From Ascaphus truei (lineage: Eukaryota; Chordata; Amphibia; Anura; Ascaphidae), in contig CM071579.1 in assembly GCA_036426205.1 (NCBI GenBank), positions 14,246,172 to 14,310,171 of the forward strand: 64,000 bases of DNA, given 5' to 3'. This document shows positions 11,028 to 22,671 of this stretch, in pieces; positions within the stretch are counted from its first letter, which is position 1; each line of letters starts with the position of its first letter. The position numbers and the translations under genes are program-made. The notes under the pieces were generated by a model. That model was not told where the DNA came from. It did not search any database and saw nothing but the letters and a program-made list of their open reading frames with translations.

Positions 11028-12203
11028 CTCTGTGCATTTACTGCCATTTTTCCTCATTTAAAGTTGAATTCTTTATTGAAGGGTGAATATACATTCATAG
11101 GGTCCTGACATTTTGTTCCCCTACATGAAAACACGGCTGATATCACTGCCTTTGAAGTAGGTTTAAATTCCCTTGTCATTTCCACGTGAATTAGGAATGT
11201 CACATCCACTTCACGCGTCCCTGGCACCACAAACAGATTGCTAGCTCCATGGCCAAGAGAGTCGTCAGGGAAAAATGATATGTACAGCCCTACACACATT
11301 AAAGCACAATATAATAAAGTATCAGTCCTCCTTTTCTAAATAGAGTTAGTTGTTTATGGCACTGTAGGTAAAAACAACTTGGGATCCCCCTATCCCCCTG
11401 CTGGGAGGTTCATCCATGCATCCACTACTCACAAGGAATATGTCCTTTGGTTTGCTTTACCCCTGAGTCTCGCACACTTCAGTTTCAGATCATGACCAAG
11501 TTGATTTATTTTCCTCCAAGAAAGAGATTTACCTTTGTCATTTACATATGTAGATCCATTTTAGAGTCTTTATCCTGTTTCCCAAAGTTTATTCCGGCCC
11601 CGAAATGCAGAACACGGGAGCAATACAGTTTCTTCTTGTAAAACGTCCTCGTTATGTCAGTGAATTATTATCCAAATGAGGCAGAGACAAAGTGCCCGGG
11701 CGAGGGAGGTCACGCAGCGCCCCCAGGCGGGGTGGGACAGAGACAGGCAGATGGCAGGTGGGGCAATAAGCTGAACAGACTACAAGATGATTTGCTGACC
11801 CGACATGTGTAATGGCTTTTTTTTTTCTTTAAGCCAACTTTGACAACCCCCCACCCTTCACCCTCACCCCCCCTCACCCTCCCCCCAAGGCCCCCCCCCC
11901 CCCCCCCTCACAATGTGTATCGCTCCTTTTGCAAATACTACACCTGATTTGGACACACACAACATGGGGGAAATCATTACATAATTAATATTATTTATTA
12001 TAATCATCCACATTCTTTTGGTCATTCGTTTGTTTTTCTGTTGCTGAAAAGATTGCACACTGATAAACACTTAAATATCAAGTGGGGCTCAAGTTAGTGT
12101 CTCTAGTTTGTGAGCGGTTTGTTAGCAGTACAGAAAAAAACCCCTGCAGAAAGGGGGGGGGGTTTATTAATTAAACTGCAAATAGTGCCAATCGTGGCAC
12201 TAT
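11028..12203. other. Unassigned sequence with C-rich low complexity
   Basis: A C-rich tract at about 11847-11908 ends in a run of roughly 18 C. No gene or repeat family recognised elsewhere in the interval. Confidence 0.4.
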
Positions 12204-12694
12204 GGGCCTCATGCAGAGAGCAGCGGTGGAATTAATTGGAGAAAGTAAAAAATAGTACCTTTTTTGGCGTGATTTAATCTCCATATGCAGAAAGGTCATA
12301 AAACTGCATTTAAAATCCTGTCTGCATATGGAGAGTTTCAACCGGCGATATGCGCGCTGTTGAAACTTGTTGTAAAAAAATCGCGTTTTTTTTTTTTCTC
12401 CCCCACCGGCCGCCGAGCTCCAGCTTCTTGCCAACTTTTGTTGGCGAAGCAAAATGTTGAAAATCGCGCCATTTTTTTGGCACGAACAGCCGCTAGATGG
12501 CGATCGCGCCTCTCTGAATACGGCCGTTTTCAACACTGGAGAGATTTAGGTTCTCGCCAGCCGCGCGGCGAGATTTGCAAATAAAAAAAAAAAATGGCGC
12601 TTCTTTCAAAACTCGCCATTACCTGCCTTTCTAAAGGCAGATTTCGCCAAAAAATGCCGCTTTTCCTGTTAGCGCTGCTCTCTGCATGAGGCCC
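12204..12694. mobile_element. MITE with perfect 22-bp TIRs
   Basis: The left end, GGGCCTCATGCAGAGAGC plus four more bases (12204-12225), is matched exactly in inverse at 12673-12694. TAT flanks both sides. The interior has sub-repeats such as AATCGCGCCATTTTTT and TCGCC motifs but no coding frame of note. The 3-bp flank suggests PIF/Harbinger, although TA-type superfamilies are possible. Perfect termini over a 491-bp element imply a relatively young insertion. Confidence 0.85.
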
Positions 12695-12784
12695 TATGTC
12701 ACCAAAACTCCTTTTGCCGTTTAATGAGATGAACTGCCCTGCAGCACCATCACCCGTAGCAATGAAATATAATTCCACTCTCAA

Positions 12785-12850
12785 GGTGTTATCAGTCTTT
12801 GATGCACACGCCTGTCGGTTCGATTCCAGCCTCAGCCACCTATACTAACT
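12785..12850 (+). mobile_element. Possible tRNA-derived SINE fragment
   Basis: GGTTCGATTCC near 12817 matches the Pol III B box exactly, followed by AGCCTCAGCCACC. It resembles the fragment near 10191. The upstream half is not recognisable. Confidence 0.4.
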
Positions 12851-13489
12851 CTGTGGGATCCTGTGCCCTTTGAGTGCAAAGTTAATTACCTCTAATAGAA
12901 TAATAATAGTCACAGTAGCCTTTTTTTTTATTAGGAAGATGCTGTGTAGAATAGAGTGGCATAAATGTGCTGCGATTCCACCCCAAAGATGCCCTGTGAA
13001 AGTGTGAAGTGCAATATCAATGAAGTGAAACCATTAGGAATGATAAATAATTGTACTGGCATTCTTACATAAAGGTTGTAGGGGCTTCTGGGACCACCAT
13101 GTGAACACATTGCAGCACGATGCATAGAGCTTGTAATGATCTCTTTATATGGACTTGCCCTGGTACTGTGTACGCTGGAATATTTCCATAGCGCTCCCAG
13201 GCAGCAGCTGCTGGGCAAATCTGTGTGAGCCTTGTGATCAGAGAGCTTGTCTGGCAGGCATTTGTCTTGTTCTGCCACACACTCTCAGGCAGACATATGG
13301 GAGACCGTTTAAAGATATGCAACTGTTAGTCACAATCAATTCTTCTAATCCCACACACACCTACTTCTATTTTGTCATTCCATTTCCAATGCACACATTT
13401 GGTTAAGACACTGGACAATGCTTAGGGGTCTATTTATCAAGGCAATTGTGGAGAAGAACCAGGGCACTTTCACCCAGCACTTCTGTATC
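12851..13489. other. Unassigned sequence, no gene seen
   Basis: GGGGTCTATTTATCAAGGC at 13424-13442 looks like a MITE terminus, since similar phrases occur at 4691, 16623 and 30108, but no matching opposite end was found. Confidence 0.35.
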
Positions 13490-13920
13490 AAAGCATTTTG
13501 CACCAATTTGGCCCCCATTTGCCCAAGTTTGCAGCCTGGGACGGAGTCAGTAGGAGAAATTGGGGGGAGTTACATGGGGCACAGATTATAATGAGATTTA
13601 TCACATTCTGCGTCTCTGTCCCATCGTGTGATTTGAGGGGTGTCAGTAGAAAGAGTTGGGGGGAGACTTACAGGGTGCACAGATTATGCGATATATCACA
13701 TTGCATCTCTCTGCCCCAATTTGCACCTTGGGGAGAGTCTGTAGGAGGAGTTGGGGGAGTTACATGGAGCACAGATTATAATGAGGTGTTTCACATTCTG
13801 CATCTCTCTGCTGCAGTTTGCACCTTGGGGAGAGTCAGTAGAAGGAGTTGGGGGGCAATTGCAGGGTGCACAGATTATAATGAGATATATCACATTCTGC
13901 GTCTCTCTGCCCCATTCATT
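13490..13920 (+). repeat. Tandem array, ~92-99 bp unit, about 4.4 copies
   Basis: ACAGATTATAATGAGAT-type phrases recur near 13581, 13680, 13772 and 13871. Each is followed by TCACATTCTGCGTCTCTC, a TTTGCACCTTGGGGAGAGTC block and a GGAGTTGGGG block. The period stays close to a multiple of three, so one frame stays open across the array. That is a composition effect, not a gene. Confidence 0.9.
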
Positions 13921-14288
13921 TAGCTTTTTATTTGCCCAGAAAAAATCCTCCCAAAACTCCCTGGAACTCCACAGCAGCTCCTGCTGTCCCAGCAATGGTT
14001 GGGATCATTGTTCAATCAGCAGAGAAGAAATCAGACTCCGGCAGTGTGGAGGATTTCATGAAGTATTCTGTGTAATACAGACACGCTGTAAGGCTCTTCG
14101 CCTGATTTCTGACAGTGACTCACTGTTTACACGGGATATCAGCCAAGGCGACCCCCTGACAGTCACAGCCCTGTGTTATCACAAACAAAGTATACAGTTA
14201 CTAAAAAATATACAATTTGTAAAATGTCCCTGATCCCAATAAATATCTACACATCGCTTCTGGATCCATTTACTGCAGCGGTGGTGGG
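13921..14288. other. Unassigned sequence, no gene seen
   Basis: No recognisable repeat or coding signal. Confidence 0.4.
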
Positions 14289-14474
14289 TAGGGTTGCCAG
14301 GTGGCTTCTCCAAAAATACTGGACTCAATGGTGAAAGGTGCGTCAGGTCACTATGTCCAGGGAAGTAATACCGGACACATACATGTCCAGTATTACAGTA
14401 CCTCTCATTTTTTACTGGACAGAGTGTCCAAATACAGGACAGCCCAGTTCAATACTGGACACCTGGGAACCCTA
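14289..14474. mobile_element. hAT MITE with TAGGGTTGCCA ends, copy 1
   Basis: Ends are TAGGGTTGCCAGGTGGC and, inverted, TAGGGTTCCCAGGTGTC. The flanking octamers GTGGTGGG and GTGGTGGA match at 7 of 8, an 8-bp hAT-type duplication. The interior contains TACTGGACTCAATGGTGAAA and AATACTGGACA. It is the same family as 38012-38193, where the sequence is in inverted orientation, and as 50988-51409. Confidence 0.9.
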
Positions 14475-15659
14475 GTGGTGGAACACACAACCTGTTGAGA
14501 AAAGCATTGGGCTTCTCCTACAAGTACCCGGGGGGCAAATGTTCTTATCCTGAAAAATTTTAGGGAATTTGAAAGCACTTTTTTTTTATTGTGAGCGTAG
14601 CATTGAAGTCCTAGGGTGGGCTCCTTCCTCAATAAATATCAAAACCTCAGAGGGGCCGATGTACCAAGGCAATTTTGGAGCAAAGTGAGAATTTTTCACG
14701 TTGTGCCTCTTTGCATGAATTTGTCAGCACACATTTCTGCCGTGTGGGCACCAGTTTGGGATTTAGGGACTGTATATAGGAGATGCTACGGGGAGCGCTC
14801 ATGTCTAACGAGATGCGTAATGTTTAACACCTATCCTATCCCTTTATGTTCCCTGCGCCCAAAAACCCGCCAGGCGTGAGCTGACGTCACCCTCTCTGCA
14901 CAACAATCGGTGCTAAGTTTGGCAAACAACCTTCTTACATCTGGGGCAACAGAGAGCAAAGAGCAGATGCGCGATAAACACGTTTCTTGGCGTTGATACG
15001 GCGTCTCTTGCGTGCGAGCAATACCCTTCGCCAGGTGTGAGGGGGGGAGGGGAGGGCGGGGGAGGGAGAGATGGGGGGAGGTTCCTTTCTTCACCTCTTT
15101 ACTCTTCTCCTTCTTCTTTTCGCTTTTTGCTATTTTTTCCCAACTTAAAAAACACTAATAAACTAATCAATTTTTTTTTCTTCTTGACTTCTTTTTTTGG
15201 TTGTGTTATAGAGATTATATTCTCTCTTTCACCTACCTCGCTCTTATTTTGACAGTCTATCTTGTCAGAGGGCAGTCAGTTTTTGCCTTTCGTTTCCTCA
15301 TCTCTTCTTTTTATTTTTTTCTTTTTTTTTTATTCTCTTTTTTTTTCCTTTTATGTGCCCATTTATTGTGCCGCTGCGCTTTGGGAATGAAAACGCGGCC
15401 CTGCACATTTTCATGCCTGGGCTACTTATCTGTGGGACATTGAGCTGATGTGCAGGGTGATATTTGCTAGTTTGGAAACTATGCAATACTGCGTTAAACT
15501 GAGTAACATAACACCGGTGCTGAACAGCCCCTGGGGAGCTGTTTGCTCGTCTCCACCATGACATCCAATTCCTCTTTATTCCCGTTCAATATCCTCTTAC
15601 TCGTTTATAAGTCACTTTGTGTGCATTCTGTCTTTAAAAACTGCCATGCACCAAACTTT
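14475..15659. other. Unassigned, low-complexity T-rich in part
   Basis: A G-rich patch at 15038-15080 is followed by pyrimidine-rich, T-run-dominated sequence to about 15350. Apparent frames there reflect base composition. No gene recognised. Confidence 0.4.
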
Positions 15660-15860
15660 CAAATGTTGGGAGAGAGAGGGAGACAAGGAGAGAGGGGATA
15701 GAGAGGGAGACAGGGAGAGAGTGTGTGTGAGAGAGAGGGAGAGAAGGGAGAAAGAGGGAGACAGAGAGGGGATAGAGAGGGAGACAGGGAGAGAGAGAGA
15801 GTGTGTGAGAGAGAGGAGAGTAAAGGGAATGAGGAAAGAGGGTGGCCAGGAGAGAGGGGA
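15660..15860. repeat. GA-rich low-complexity tract
   Basis: About 190 bp dominated by GAGAGAGG and GGGAGA units on the plus strand. Confidence 0.9.
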
Positions 15861-17984
15861 ATCTAGAAGGTAGACCGGTCTTTGGTGAGCGAGAGGGCGT
15901 TTTTGCCTCGCGCTCTACGGGCCGGGAGACCCTCTTTGCGGGCGCCCCGGGCGCTAGGGTCTAGATGAGGGATCGTGCTGTGTGAGAGCGAGGGAGTGTG
16001 TGAGAGTAGGAGCGAATTGATAACGATGACCAGAGAGGTGATTCGCTGTTAGACCTGTCCTAATCGCGCTTGTTTGCTAGATCTTTCGATTCAGGTGCAA
16101 CGAGGTAGACCAGGCTCGCTGGTGATAGATATGAGACATGGCTTGTTAGCCTAGCTGGCGTGTTTGCTCTCGAGGGACAGAGAAGGATAAAGCGGGATCT
16201 ACCCATGAGAGCTGGGATACGAAGAGTAGATACCTGCGATTCGCGTCTGTGCTCGCTATGTCTGGAAGGGCTCTAGATGTGAACGAAGGAAAGAGACAGA
16301 CAGAAGGAAAACTTTGCTGGTTATGATGAGGTTAGATCAGGCAACCCTGAAACATGCAGAGCACATTCATTCAACAAGTGCCAACGTTTTGACCTCAAAC
16401 TGCTCTTCACGGGGGCAGGGAACTCGGCACGAGTATCGGAGACAGGGCAGCAGTCGGTGTGGAGTTGTAGAGGTGAGTGGGGCACTTACTGACTTTGGTC
16501 TTGCATGGGTTCTACAAACATCTATTATTCCATCAAACAGGCTTCTCACAGGTATTGCTGTTCTTGATCTTGGTTCTACTGTACAATTAGATCTAGCTGC
16601 GATTAAAGTGTATTAGATATTTAGGGCCATATTTACTAAGAGGTGTTATTTAAGTGATTACGCCAAAGGCGTCAGCCAGTGCTATGAAATAAATTATATA
16701 TATATTACAACTACTAGGCAAGTTCTGTGTTAAAAAAACGTTATTTGCTTTATTTGAACCTTTAATGCATGGTACAATATACATAGAATATCTGAGCTGC
16801 TGCTGCTGGTACAGTAGTTATGTTTTTTTTCTCCAAACAACCCGTTTCTTTGTAAGCCTGGAAAACATTGCACCACTGGGCTAATTTAATATGAAGTGTT
16901 GCAGCTAATTGCCTGGTATGTTTAATTAATAACATACACGTTCTGTCCCTCAAAGAAGCTCCAGCTGGACCCCTGGAGTGATTAAAGACAGCGGGGCAAA
17001 GCTGTAATTATGGAGCGTGCTTTGGGGGAACAGATCAAGGGAACTGTTATCATTACAAGTGATAATTACAGCTTCTTTCTCAAACTGCACCAATAACCCC
17101 ATCCATGCCACAGGGGCGACGACTCAGTGTGCTGTGTAACTCATCCCCTTTGTCTGAAGCACTTATTCCCTTTGTCTGAACACTTATTCCCATTGTGTTA
17201 TAATATGGTCACGTGTATTGTAATGCACCGTATAAATAAAGGTATATTGTCATGGAACAAGAACTGCATCTCTGATTCACCCCCCTCTTTCCTTTGCAGC
17301 TTCTGCCTGTCAGTTCTTATCTTCAGCTGCATGGAGTTTGCACACACATACTGTGCCTGTGTGATATGCAACAATGTTGCATTTCTTGCCTCTGGGCATG
17401 TAATCAGTGAACTGCTACTGCAGCCTCTGAGATCCTCCAAGTTAATGGGCTTTCCCATTTTCCCCCCTGTCCTTGCTGACAGTTAGTGCAGTCTCACTCC
17501 ACTTTTGGTGTGACCCTTGCCCCTCACTTCCTTTTCCACCATCACCTCTGGATGAGTGAGTACCCTGCTGTAACTGCTGTACTGGTAGGATTACCCTTTT
17601 CACCTGTCCTTAACTACAAGGCACCCACAGAGAGACACTATTTAAACATCAACATCTCTACACAAGTGCCAGTCTTTTACCCTGCTTTCCCTCAATAAAG
17701 TGAAGAAAAGATACAGACCTTGTTGTGCTTTGAAAAGAGGGCCGAGTTAAAGCTATCTGGGCTAAATCATCTTACATATGACCCTGGCCTCCAGAATATA
17801 TATATACAGACCCATACATCCATAATGCTTATGCACATAGAAATATTATACATTGTTTGCATTTACAGCACCCAAACTTTACCAACTCAACAGTTGAAAT
17901 ACATATATTTTACAGAGACTTTTACCTGTCTTCTATTTTTATTTCTGTGTATGGATTATTACAGAAAAAACAGGCAGAGGAAGC
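15861..17984. other. Unassigned sequence, no gene seen
   Basis: A CpG-rich block at 15876-16300 resembles a spacer or promoter region in composition, but I cannot identify it. A phrase at 16623 (GGGCCATATTTACTAAGAGG) looks like a MITE end without a partner. The rest is unremarkable. Confidence 0.35.
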
Positions 17985-18815
17985 ATCGGGGGGCAGGGCA
18001 GGGCGGGTGGTGCGTGGCAGGACAGGGGCGGGGCAGGGCGGTAGCGGGGTGGGGAGGGCGAGAGGGGGTGGGGTGGTGCATGGGCAGGGTGGTGTGGTGC
18101 AGGGCAGTGCGGGGTGGTGCAGGGCGGGAGGGGGCAGGGTGGGGTGGTGCGGGGTGGTGCAGGGCGGGAGGGGGCAGGGTGGGGTGGTGCAGGGCAGGGT
18201 TTAATGCAGGCAGTGCATGGTGGTGCAAGGGTGGAGGGGGCAGGGTAGGTCATTCAGGGCAGTCGGGGTGGCCGGCAGGGTGGGGGGGCAGGGCAGGGCA
18301 TATGCAGGGCAGTGCGGGGTTGCTGGCAGGGGGAGGGGGCGGGTGGGTCATATAGGGCGTGGAGGGGCATGGGCAGGGTAGGGTCATGCAGGGCAGTGTG
18401 GGTTGGTGCAGGGCCGGAGGGTCAGGGCAGGGTCATGCAGGGCAGTGGGGGTTGCTGCATGGCGGGAGGGGGCAGGGTAGGGTCGTGCGGGCGGTGAGGG
18501 GTGCAGGGTAGGTCTGCATGAGTGCGGGAGGGGGGGTGGTGCGGGGGCAGTGCGGCTGGTGCAGGGTGGGTGGTACAGGGCAGTGCGGGTGGTGCAGGGC
18601 AGGGCGGGAGGGGATGGGGTGGTGCAGGGCAGTGCGGGCTGGTGCAGGGTGGGTGGTACAGGGCAGTGCGGGGTGGTGCAGGGCAGAGGGGACGGGGTGG
18701 TGCGGGCAGTGCGGCTGTGCGGGTGGGTGGTACAGGCAGTGCGGGTGGGCGGCAGAGCGATGGGCTGCAGGTGGGCGGGTGGTCAGGGCAGGGGGGGAGG
18801 TGGGCGGGTGGTGCA
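17985..18815 (+). repeat. G-rich minisatellite
   Basis: About 830 bp of strongly G-biased plus strand built from imperfect units such as GGGTGGTGCAGGGCAGTGCG and GGGCGGGAGGGGGCAGGG. Period varies around 36-50 bp. Repeated G-runs spaced by one to seven bases give high G-quadruplex potential. Several frames are open on both strands because stop codons are rare in this composition; none is a gene. Confidence 0.95.
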
Positions 18816-18944
18816 GGCGGAAGAGTTATTGTTTCAAAAGCTTTAATCTGCAGAGCATTTGACTGCCTGGTTATTGGGGGTTTTATGCAGTGCCAAAGCG
18901 CTCTGCTTTACAACCCAAAGTGAGCATCCTTTCCTTCCTTGTTT

Positions 18945-19090
18945 GGGAGCCGCAAACAGGCCAGGTTTCAGGATACTCCTACTTCACACAGCCTGGCTCA
19001 ATTGTGGCTCATATGACTCAGTATCACTGAGCCACTAATAGAGCCAGCTGTGCTGAAGTAGGAATATCCTGTAAAACCTGGCCTGAATTT
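18945..19090. mobile_element. Palindromic MITE, diverged relative
   Basis: The left half has CCAGGTTTCAGGATA, CTACTTCACACAGC and TGGCTCA; the right half has the inverse TGAGCCACT, GCTGTGCTGAAGTAGG and TATCCTGTAAAACCTGG. It shares the palindromic layout and internal words of the 2941 family but lacks the CAGGG-GGCCAACTCC ends. Confidence 0.6.
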
Positions 19091-19147
19091 AGGTAAACAA
19101 CAGGGTTAGCTGCCCTGATTATTAGGAAAACAATCAATCTATATCCA

Positions 19148-19185
19148 GTATATATATATATATATATAATATATATATATATTTT
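19148..19185. repeat. TA microsatellite
   Basis: About 18 TA units with one AA interruption. Confidence 0.9.
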
Positions 19186-19245
19186 TACATTTTAAGGTTT
19201 TATTCTCTTTAGAGGTGGAAGCCAATGTCGTTTTTTGCTCTAAAT

Positions 19246-19392
19246 CAGGGACGTACAACTCCAGTCCTCAAGGGCCACCAACAGGTCAGGTTTTCAGGAT
19301 ATCCCGGCCTTCAAGCACAGGCCGGCTGAAGCAGGGATATCCTGAAATCCTGACGTGTTTGTGCCCTTGACACTGGAGTTGGCCCTCCCTTG
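19246..19392. mobile_element. Palindromic hAT-like MITE, copy 4
   Basis: It starts CAGGGACGTACAACTCCAG and ends CTGGAGTTGGCCCTCCCTTG, with the usual CTCAAGGGCCACCAACAGG and GATATCC blocks. The flanking octamers CTCTAAAT and CTTTAAAA match at 6 of 8. Shorter than copy 1 because the loop is reduced. Confidence 0.85.
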
Positions 19393-19675
19393 CTTTAAAA
19401 ACTGCAAAATGGTTATTTTCAGGGAGTTCCAGACCACCTCATGTCGTTTATTGCGTATTTGAACATGGCACGGTTCCTTCCCGTTACTTCCCTGCAGTTG
19501 CAGAAGGGGAAATGAAGCTTTTGTTTTCCCCGTCAGTCAACAGGGTCAAGCTGCGCTCAGCACTTTCCTTCCTGCGTGGCACGAGCTGCTGCTCCCTCCT
19601 GGCAGTGCTGAGGTTAAATAGAACTGCTTTTGCTTTGAGTATAGGTGCAGGAGTCTTTCTAAAAGGGACATAAGG
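19393..19675. other. Unassigned sequence, no gene seen
   Basis: No recognisable repeat or coding signal. Confidence 0.4.
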
Positions 19676-19945
19676 AAGGGCTCAGTGATTAAGGACACTG
19701 ACTGACGCGCAATAGCACGGAGTGTGAGGCAGGTCTGGTTTAAATCCCGGTGTCCGCCCTTGTGACCTTGGGCACTTAATCTCCCGGTCCTCAGGCACCA
19801 AACTCATAGATGTAACTCTCTGGGGCAGTGACTGTGTCTGTAACAATCCTGTGGTACCGCGTGTTGTACTGTAATTGTAACGTCTTTGGTGTCTTCCCCA
19901 TTGGGAGAAAAGTCTTTATTGAATTAAAGTATTATATTGTGGGTG
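19676..19945 (+). mobile_element. tRNA-derived SINE with MIR-like core
   Basis: The head has GGCTCAGTGATTAAGG, an A-box-like sequence, and GGTTTAAATCC at 19737-19747, a B-box-like sequence. Then comes TGTGACCTTGGGCACTTAAT with a CTCAGGCACC block, close to the conserved core of MIR/CORE-SINEs. The 3' part has CTCTGGGGCAGTGACTGTGT and an A/T-rich end near 19922-19940. CORE-SINEs are known throughout vertebrates. The copy is old and has small deletions. Confidence 0.75.
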
Positions 19946-20180
19946 TGTGTGTGAGTATATATATACACACACACCAGTAATAATAACATTTAATTCATAA
20001 CGCTATAATATATATTATATATATATATATTAATACTATAATATTATACAACCTGTGTAACCTACATATACACACCTCAACGTTACTGTAGCTATCTGAA
20101 TGGACTTCTAAATACACTCTTTTTTCCTGCGTGGTGCTGTATTCTTCCTCCAGTCCGATCAGGGTTTTGGTGGCGGGTGA

Positions 20181-20232
<52 letters not shown>

Positions 20233-20265
20233 CACACACACACACACATACACAGTAGAGGCCCA
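19946..20265. repeat. Clustered GT/TA/CA microsatellites
   Basis: GT and TATA tracts at 19940-19978, a TA tract near 20008-20030, and a long (GT)n(TA)n(CA)n block at 20184-20252. The last can form a hairpin, because the GT and CA arms are complementary around the TA centre. Confidence 0.9.
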
Positions 20266-20596
20266 CGTTTTGGCGTTCCGCTAATATGGCGGTTTTATAA
20301 ATAAATGTTCCCTGACTTCACCCATGTATATGTCATACAGCCCAACCTCTCCACACGCGTACGCTCGCGCCCCCTCCCCTTTCCTCCCCGGTTCCCGCCA
20401 AATTCCTTCTCGGCTCGCCTCCGCTTGCTTCTGGAATGCTGCGTTCTGGGCCGGAGTAGGAGTAGGAGGGAGGAAGGACGGGATCTCGCAGGTGAACATA
20501 GCATTTGTGCGCTCTGCACAAAAAAAAAGCTATGTGGCACTTTTCGGCGGGGGTCTGGAACCTAAACCGCCATATGAGTGGGGCCCTACATATAGT
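20266..20596. other. Unassigned GC-moderate sequence
   Basis: Several overlapping frames on both strands around 20281-20600 have no known motif. Confidence 0.35.
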
Positions 20597-20772
20597 GTCC
20601 AAAGGACAGGCACTCACCAAAAAGACGATTTATTGTAATCCATTCGTCAACATTTTAGCTCGTTGCGTTTCTCATCTTAATCATCTTGAGAGACTCTGTA
20701 GCAGGCTGACACGTTGATGACGGGATTACATTAAACCAACTTCTTTTTGTGGAGTGCCTGTCCTTTGGACAT
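20597..20772 (-). mobile_element. Foldback fragment with hammerhead-like core
   Basis: TGTCCAAAGGACAGGCACTC at the left and GAGTGCCTGTCCTTTGGACA at the right are near-perfect inverted arms of about 30 bp around a 105-bp loop. The minus strand of the loop carries a hammerhead-like core at 20663-20689 and then GGATTACAATAAATCGTC. An inverted arrangement of terminal sequence around a hammerhead is known for Penelope-like elements; applying it here is inference. Confidence 0.55.
20663..20689 (-). ncRNA. Degenerate hammerhead-like core 3
   Basis: On the minus strand AAGATGA, in the place of CTGANGA, is followed by a short segment and GAAACGCAACGAGC. Stem II is weak. Confidence 0.3.
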
Positions 20773-20854
20773 CTTTATTATACAGTATTCACATTGTGTG
20801 TACTGTTTTACAGAACGCCCCATCGGTGCCATTGTTTTGAGTGGAGTGCCCATC

Positions 20855-22440
20855 TCTGATTATTTATTATACCATACATTATCGTCATCATCATCTACAA
20901 CCCATATCTCCGAACTGCTGGATGAAGCCTCCCCAAAGATCTTCCAGATACTGCGGTTGCAACCTCTCTTCTCCACATTGCTCCACCACATTTTTTTATT
21001 TCTCCCTCCAATCTTACTTTGTCGTTATCTTGGTTTTTTTAATCTCTTTTGGAATCCAGTCGAGCCCCATCTTAGTCCAGCGATGGTCATTTCTTCTTGC
21101 GATATGTCCGTCTCACTGCCATTTTCATTTCATCCCCCTTGTGATGATGTCATAGACGTTTGGTTGGTTTCAAGCCCATTTATTCTTTGGGTAATACCCA
21201 GCATGCATCTCTCCATACTTCTTTGTGTTGTCCGAAGCTTCTGAATTGTCTTCGTATTTGGGGACCAAGTTTCACATCCAAATGTGACCGAGGGCAGAAT
21301 ACACGGGTCAAACAATTCCTTCTTGAGGCGCAGAGGAAGGTTCCCTTGAAATGTTGCCTCCATGCTACCTTCATTCTCCTGTTGATTTCATTTAAAAGGT
21401 TTCCATCCACCGGTATTTGCCGGCCAAGTTAGACATAGTCTTCGACTTCGACTTCTACTTCTATTCCATTTATTTGAATCTTTGCTGTCTTGACACATTT
21501 GTTGAACATCATTTTGGTCTCCCTTACATTCATAAAGAGGTCACATTCTTACTTGCATTGGCGAGTTCTCTGATTTATTGTTGTAGGTCTTTTGGACTTG
21601 TGGCAAAAATAACAATGTCATCTGCGAATTGTAGGTGTCTCAAATATTCACCGTTGAGTTTGATTTATTTTTCCTCCCAATCTAATGTCTTGAACAATTG
21701 AAGTGTTACTGTGAAAAGCTTTGGTGGCATGGTATCTCGCTGCTGCTTTCCTTCGCCGATTCTTATCTTGCTTTATGCAATCTAATGGTTGATGGACATC
21801 CTTGTAAATATTCCATATAATATCACTGTCCGCTTCTTCAACATTTTGTCTTCTTAATGCATCTAGAACCGCCACGGTGTTGACAGAATCAAATGCTTTT
21901 TCGTAATCTCCGAATCCTAAAATGAGTGGAAGATCGTATTCATTACATCGGGGAATCACTTCTTGTATGATTTGGATGTGGTCCATTGTGTTGTATCCAC
22001 TGTGAACTCCCGCTTGTTCTCTAGACTGGACAAAGTCCAGGGTCTTTTGCAGCCGATTAGTGAGACTGATTGGTCTGTGGTTCTTGAGGTCTTCTTTGTC
22101 TCCTTTCTAATATATAACTATGGCATTTTTCCATGGCTCTGGAATTTTCCTGTTCTTCAACCAGCATGTAAAGATGTTTGCAATGATTTTTTTCTAATTC
22201 TTCCCTAGCTTCTTTCAAGATTTCAGTTGTAATCCCATCTTCCCTCTGAGCCTTCCCATTCTTCATGGATTTGATTGATTTTTCCACTTCTTCTGGAAGG
22301 CTTTTTCTCCCTTGTCCTCTGTTGGATTGTGCCCTGTGTTATCTGTGTTCAATTTCATGTAGAGGTGTAGAAGTAGAGGTCCTCAACTCTCTTTATTAGT
22401 GGACGGTCTTTTATTGTTGATCAGTCATCTTGTTCGAGTG
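20855..22440 (-). pseudogene. RTE-clade LINE, 5'-truncated, broken ORF
   Basis: This is the second half of an RTE-type LINE polyprotein, which copies its own RNA into DNA at a target nick. Reading the minus strand from about 22330, conserved pieces appear in order: an IKSMKNGKA-DGITTEILKEA block, a DYEKAFDSV block (motif A) near 21900, FADDIVIFA (the catalytic YADD box as FADD, at 21611-21628), NEINRRMKVAW, a LPSVTFGCETW-KLRTTQRSMERCMLGI block at 21220-21300, and a WDGHIARRNDHRW region near 21105. Several frameshifts and stops separate these pieces, so no functional protein is made. The element ends in GAT repeats near 20882-20900, as expected for RTE tails. The endonuclease half is missing. 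Confidence 0.9.
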
Positions 22441-22671
22441 CAATGATTTGCCCCCCAAAATTAATATATATATTTTATAATGCATGTGTACTTGTGTTTC
22501 TAGAGGTCAGTGTGGCTTAATAACAGCAGTGGTGTTATGTGTAAATTAAAGGGGGCGGATACCAACAATACCACTGATAGACATTGCCTACCTGGTGTAT
22601 TAATGGATGGGTAATGCCCAGTTTTGAGGGGTTAATCAAAATGATAGGTTTAATTTGCATTATTTAATTTT
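22441..22671. other. Unassigned sequence, no gene seen
   Basis: No recognisable signal; short spacer between the LINE and the foldback element. Confidence 0.4.

Noticed and set aside
10191..12828. tRNA genes suggested by GGTTCAATTCC and GGTTCGATTCC
   Set aside because: Only B boxes are present; acceptor stems and a cloverleaf cannot be built, so SINE remnants are more likely.
15876..16300. CpG-rich block as ribosomal spacer or a promoter CpG island
   Set aside because: Only compositional resemblance; no rRNA segment, start site motif or adjacent exon.
17939..18923. Many long frames on both strands in the G-rich minisatellite
   Set aside because: They follow from biased composition with few stop codons; all are repetitive and overlap one another.
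20184..20252. GT-TA-CA hairpin as a structured RNA
   Set aside because: Self-complementarity comes from adjacent dinucleotide repeats; no conserved sequence.
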